Positions 62,721 through 64,000 of a stretch of DNA of 64,000 nucleotides are shown one piece after another. The DNA is from Croceicoccus bisphenolivorans (GTDB lineage Bacteria > Pseudomonadota > Alphaproteobacteria > Sphingomonadales > Sphingomonadaceae). The DNA is taken from positions 248,001 to 312,000 of the forward strand of contig NZ_LRSE01000002.1 of assembly GCF_001634625.1 (NCBI RefSeq), written 5' to 3'. The position numbers and the translations under genes are program-made. Each line of letters begins with the position of its first letter. The stretch's first letter is position 1. A model generated the notes under the pieces. It did not search any database. It saw only the letters and a program-made list of their open reading frames with translations, and was not told where the DNA came from.

Positions 62721-63467
62721 ATGGCCAAGAGCAAGAAACAGCGCATCGACCAGATGCTCGTGGAGCGCGGGCTTGCCGAAAGCCGTTCGCGTGCGCAGGC
62801 GCTCGTCATGGCGGGGCTGGTGTTTTCGGGCGAGACGAAAATCGCCAAGCCCGGCCAGCAGTTGCCCGAAGACGCCCCGCTGGAAGTGCGCGGGCGCGAT
62901 CACCCGTGGGTCAGCCGCGGCGGCATCAAGCTGGCCCACGCCATCGAAGAATTCGGGCTGGACCCGGCGGGCGCGACCGCGATGGACATCGGCAGTTCTA
63001 CGGGCGGTTTCACCGATGTCCTGCTGCAAAAGGGCGCGGACCATGTGTTCGCCGTCGATTCGGGCACGAACCAGCTGGCATGGAAGCTGCGGCAGGATGA
63101 ACGCGTCACGGTTCTGGAACAGACCAGCGCCCGCATCCTGACGGCCGACCACATCAACCGCGCCTGCACCTGGGTGGTGTGCGATGCCAGCTTCATCGGC
63201 CTTGCCAAGGTTCTTGAAGTGCCGCTCTCACTCGCTGCGCCGGATGCGACTCTGGTGGCACTGATCAAGCCGCAGTTCGAAGTCGGGCGCGGCGAAGTGG
63301 GCAAGGGCGGGGTGGTGCGCGATCCGGCGCTCCACGAACGGGTCTGCGACGAGGTGACCGAATGGCTCACCGCTTCCGGTTGGCAGGTGCGCGGCTTGAC
63401 GCAAAGCCCGATCACCGGGCCGGAAGGCAATGTCGAGTTCCTTGTCTGGGCGCATCGCGGGAATTGA
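62721..63467 (+). CDS. tlyA: TlyA-family rRNA cytidine 2'-O-methyltransferase
   Basis: 248 residues from ATG 62721. An S4 RNA-binding domain (RIDQMLVERGLAESRSRAQA) is followed by an FtsJ-like SAM domain with AMDIGSSTGGFTDVLLQKGA, the K-D-K-E type region VCDASFIGLAKVLE, LIKPQFEVGRGEVGKGGVV and EGNVEFLVWAHR. TlyA methylates 16S and 23S rRNA at cytidine 2'-OH and is also linked with haemolysin annotation. It is probably a single gene. Confidence 0.93.
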   Translation: MAKSKKQRIDQMLVERGLAESRSRAQALVMAGLVFSGETKIAKPGQQLPEDAPLEVRGRDHPWVSRGGIKLAHAIEEFGLDPAGATAMDIGSSTGGFTDVLLQKGADHVFAVDSGTNQLAWKLRQDERVTVLEQTSARILTADHINRACTWVVCDASFIGLAKVLEVPLSLAAPDATLVALIKPQFEVGRGEVGKGGVVRDPALHERVCDEVTEWLTASGWQVRGLTQSPITGPEGNVEFLVWAHRGN

Positions 63468-63516
63468 ACGTGATCTAATGCGTGGAACGCGTGCGGGCTG
63501 GAATCGTTTTGCAGGC

Positions 63517-64000
63517 ATGAACCAGATCGCATCCCGGCCGGACAGCACCGGCTCCGTCCTCAAATGGGCGCTTCTTGCCGTACCCGTTGTCGTCGTCATC
63601 GGCCTGTTTTCGGGCTGGGCATCGGGATCGGGCGGGGACGGGGCGTGGTTTTCCGCACTGGTAAAGCCGTCGATCTATCCGCCCGCATTCCTGTTCGGGA
63701 TCGTCTGGACGATCCTCTATGTCCTGATGGGCTTTGCGCTCGCCTTCGTGCTCGCCGCGCCCAAAACGGCATTCCGGCGCTTTGCACTGGGCATTTTCGC
63801 GGTCCAGCTGAGCGTGAACGCGCTGTGGTCGCCGATATTCTTTTCGGCACACCTGATCGGCTTCGCCTTTTTCTGGATCGTGCTGCTGATCATCCTCGTG
63901 ATCGCGACAATGGCCTATTTCGCGCGGGTCAGCCGCACTGCCATGCTGCTGCTCGTGCCCTATCTCGCGTGGATCTGCTTTGCCGCAGTGCTTAACCTGC
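63517..64000 (+). CDS. TspO/MBR family protein, 3' end cut by window
   Basis: At least 161 residues, open to the window end. The first helix VPVVVVIGLFSGWASG is followed by the family signature FSALVKPSIYPPAFLFGIVW and TILYVLMGFALAFVL, then VQLSVNALWSPIFFS and VPYLAWICFAAVLNL, all matching TspO/MBR. Such proteins are outer- or inner-membrane tryptophan-rich sensors that bind tetrapyrroles and respond to oxygen or light stress. The start ATG 63517 follows TTTTGCAGGC. Confidence 0.9.
   Translation, partial: MNQIASRPDSTGSVLKWALLAVPVVVVIGLFSGWASGSGGDGAWFSALVKPSIYPPAFLFGIVWTILYVLMGFALAFVLAAPKTAFRRFALGIFAVQLSVNALWSPIFFSAHLIGFAFFWIVLLIILVIATMAYFARVSRTAMLLLVPYLAWICFAAVLNL

Noticed and set aside
1-64000. 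CRISPR arrays, IS elements, prophage genes, attachment sites
   Set aside because: No regularly spaced repeats, transposases, integrases or phage structural genes were seen.

Overview
The window is 64 kb of high-GC chromosome from an alphaproteobacterium, most likely a member of the Sphingomonadales. Supporting signs are TonB-dependent receptors with carboxypeptidase-regulatory N termini, a PhoX/beta-propeller phytase pair, a class of short ECF sigma factor with a membrane anti-sigma factor, and an alphaproteobacterial gene order around secE-nusG and rplK-rplA. The assignment is an inference from gene content; no rRNA is present. I see no insertion sequence, prophage, CRISPR array or replication origin. 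Both window edges cut genes: the C-terminal end of a RelA/SpoT protein on the left and a TspO-family protein on the right.

Layout. 1-3.6 kb: the RelA/SpoT end, a secreted cyclophilin-like protein, tRNA-Val(UAC), and alanine dehydrogenase divergent from an Lrp-type regulator with a perfect palindrome at its start codon. 3.7-7.1 kb: a Gly/Ala-rich secreted protein, a subtilase, and an ECF sigma/anti-sigma pair, apparently tied together by one promoter sequence that is palindromic between the subtilase and sigma genes. 7.1-12.4 kb: a translationally coupled TonB receptor, phytase and PhoX operon with PHO-box-like repeats upstream. 12.4-19.6 kb: an alanine-type symporter, then secE-nusG and rplK-rplA, separated by a four-gene sulfotransferase operon on the other strand. 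19.7-27.5 kb: mostly housekeeping (tandem PilZ protein, CinA-like protein, rimO, K+ channel, surE, serS).

27.6-39.3 kb is the most unusual part. After a sulfotransferase comes a tightly packed minus-strand array: FMO-like flavoenzyme, second FAD enzyme, truncated haemoglobin, PAS-cyclase, hybrid histidine kinase, response regulator, a cysteine synthase-glutaredoxin fusion and an overlapping PLP decarboxylase; an OsmC protein follows upstream. Three promoters here (before the FMO gene, before the cysteine synthase fusion, before osmC) share a bipartite element, TGCCGCG-N14-GTTTCRATTGTTKC on the + strand, at identical internal spacing. I read this as a candidate redox or sulfur regulon that senses a gas or redox signal and makes or modifies a small sulfur compound. 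No single family known to me describes the whole set.

39.4-46.2 kb: a transglutaminase / circularly permuted ATP-grasp / transglutaminase-DUF2126 operon, conserved in many bacteria but biochemically unresolved. 46.3-55.5 kb: 5-oxoprolinase-type hydantoinase, a LysR regulator and a leucine-catabolism operon (isovaleryl-CoA dehydrogenase and both methylcrotonyl-CoA carboxylase subunits). 55.5-61.5 kb: TetR regulator divergent from a TonB receptor, alpha/beta hydrolase, MFS transporter and MobA-like nucleotidyltransferase. 61.5-64 kb: a 536-base intergenic stretch holding an 18-codon ORF behind a 15-base perfect Shine-Dalgarno match, then a lipoprotein, a TlyA-type methyltransferase and the start of a TspO homologue.
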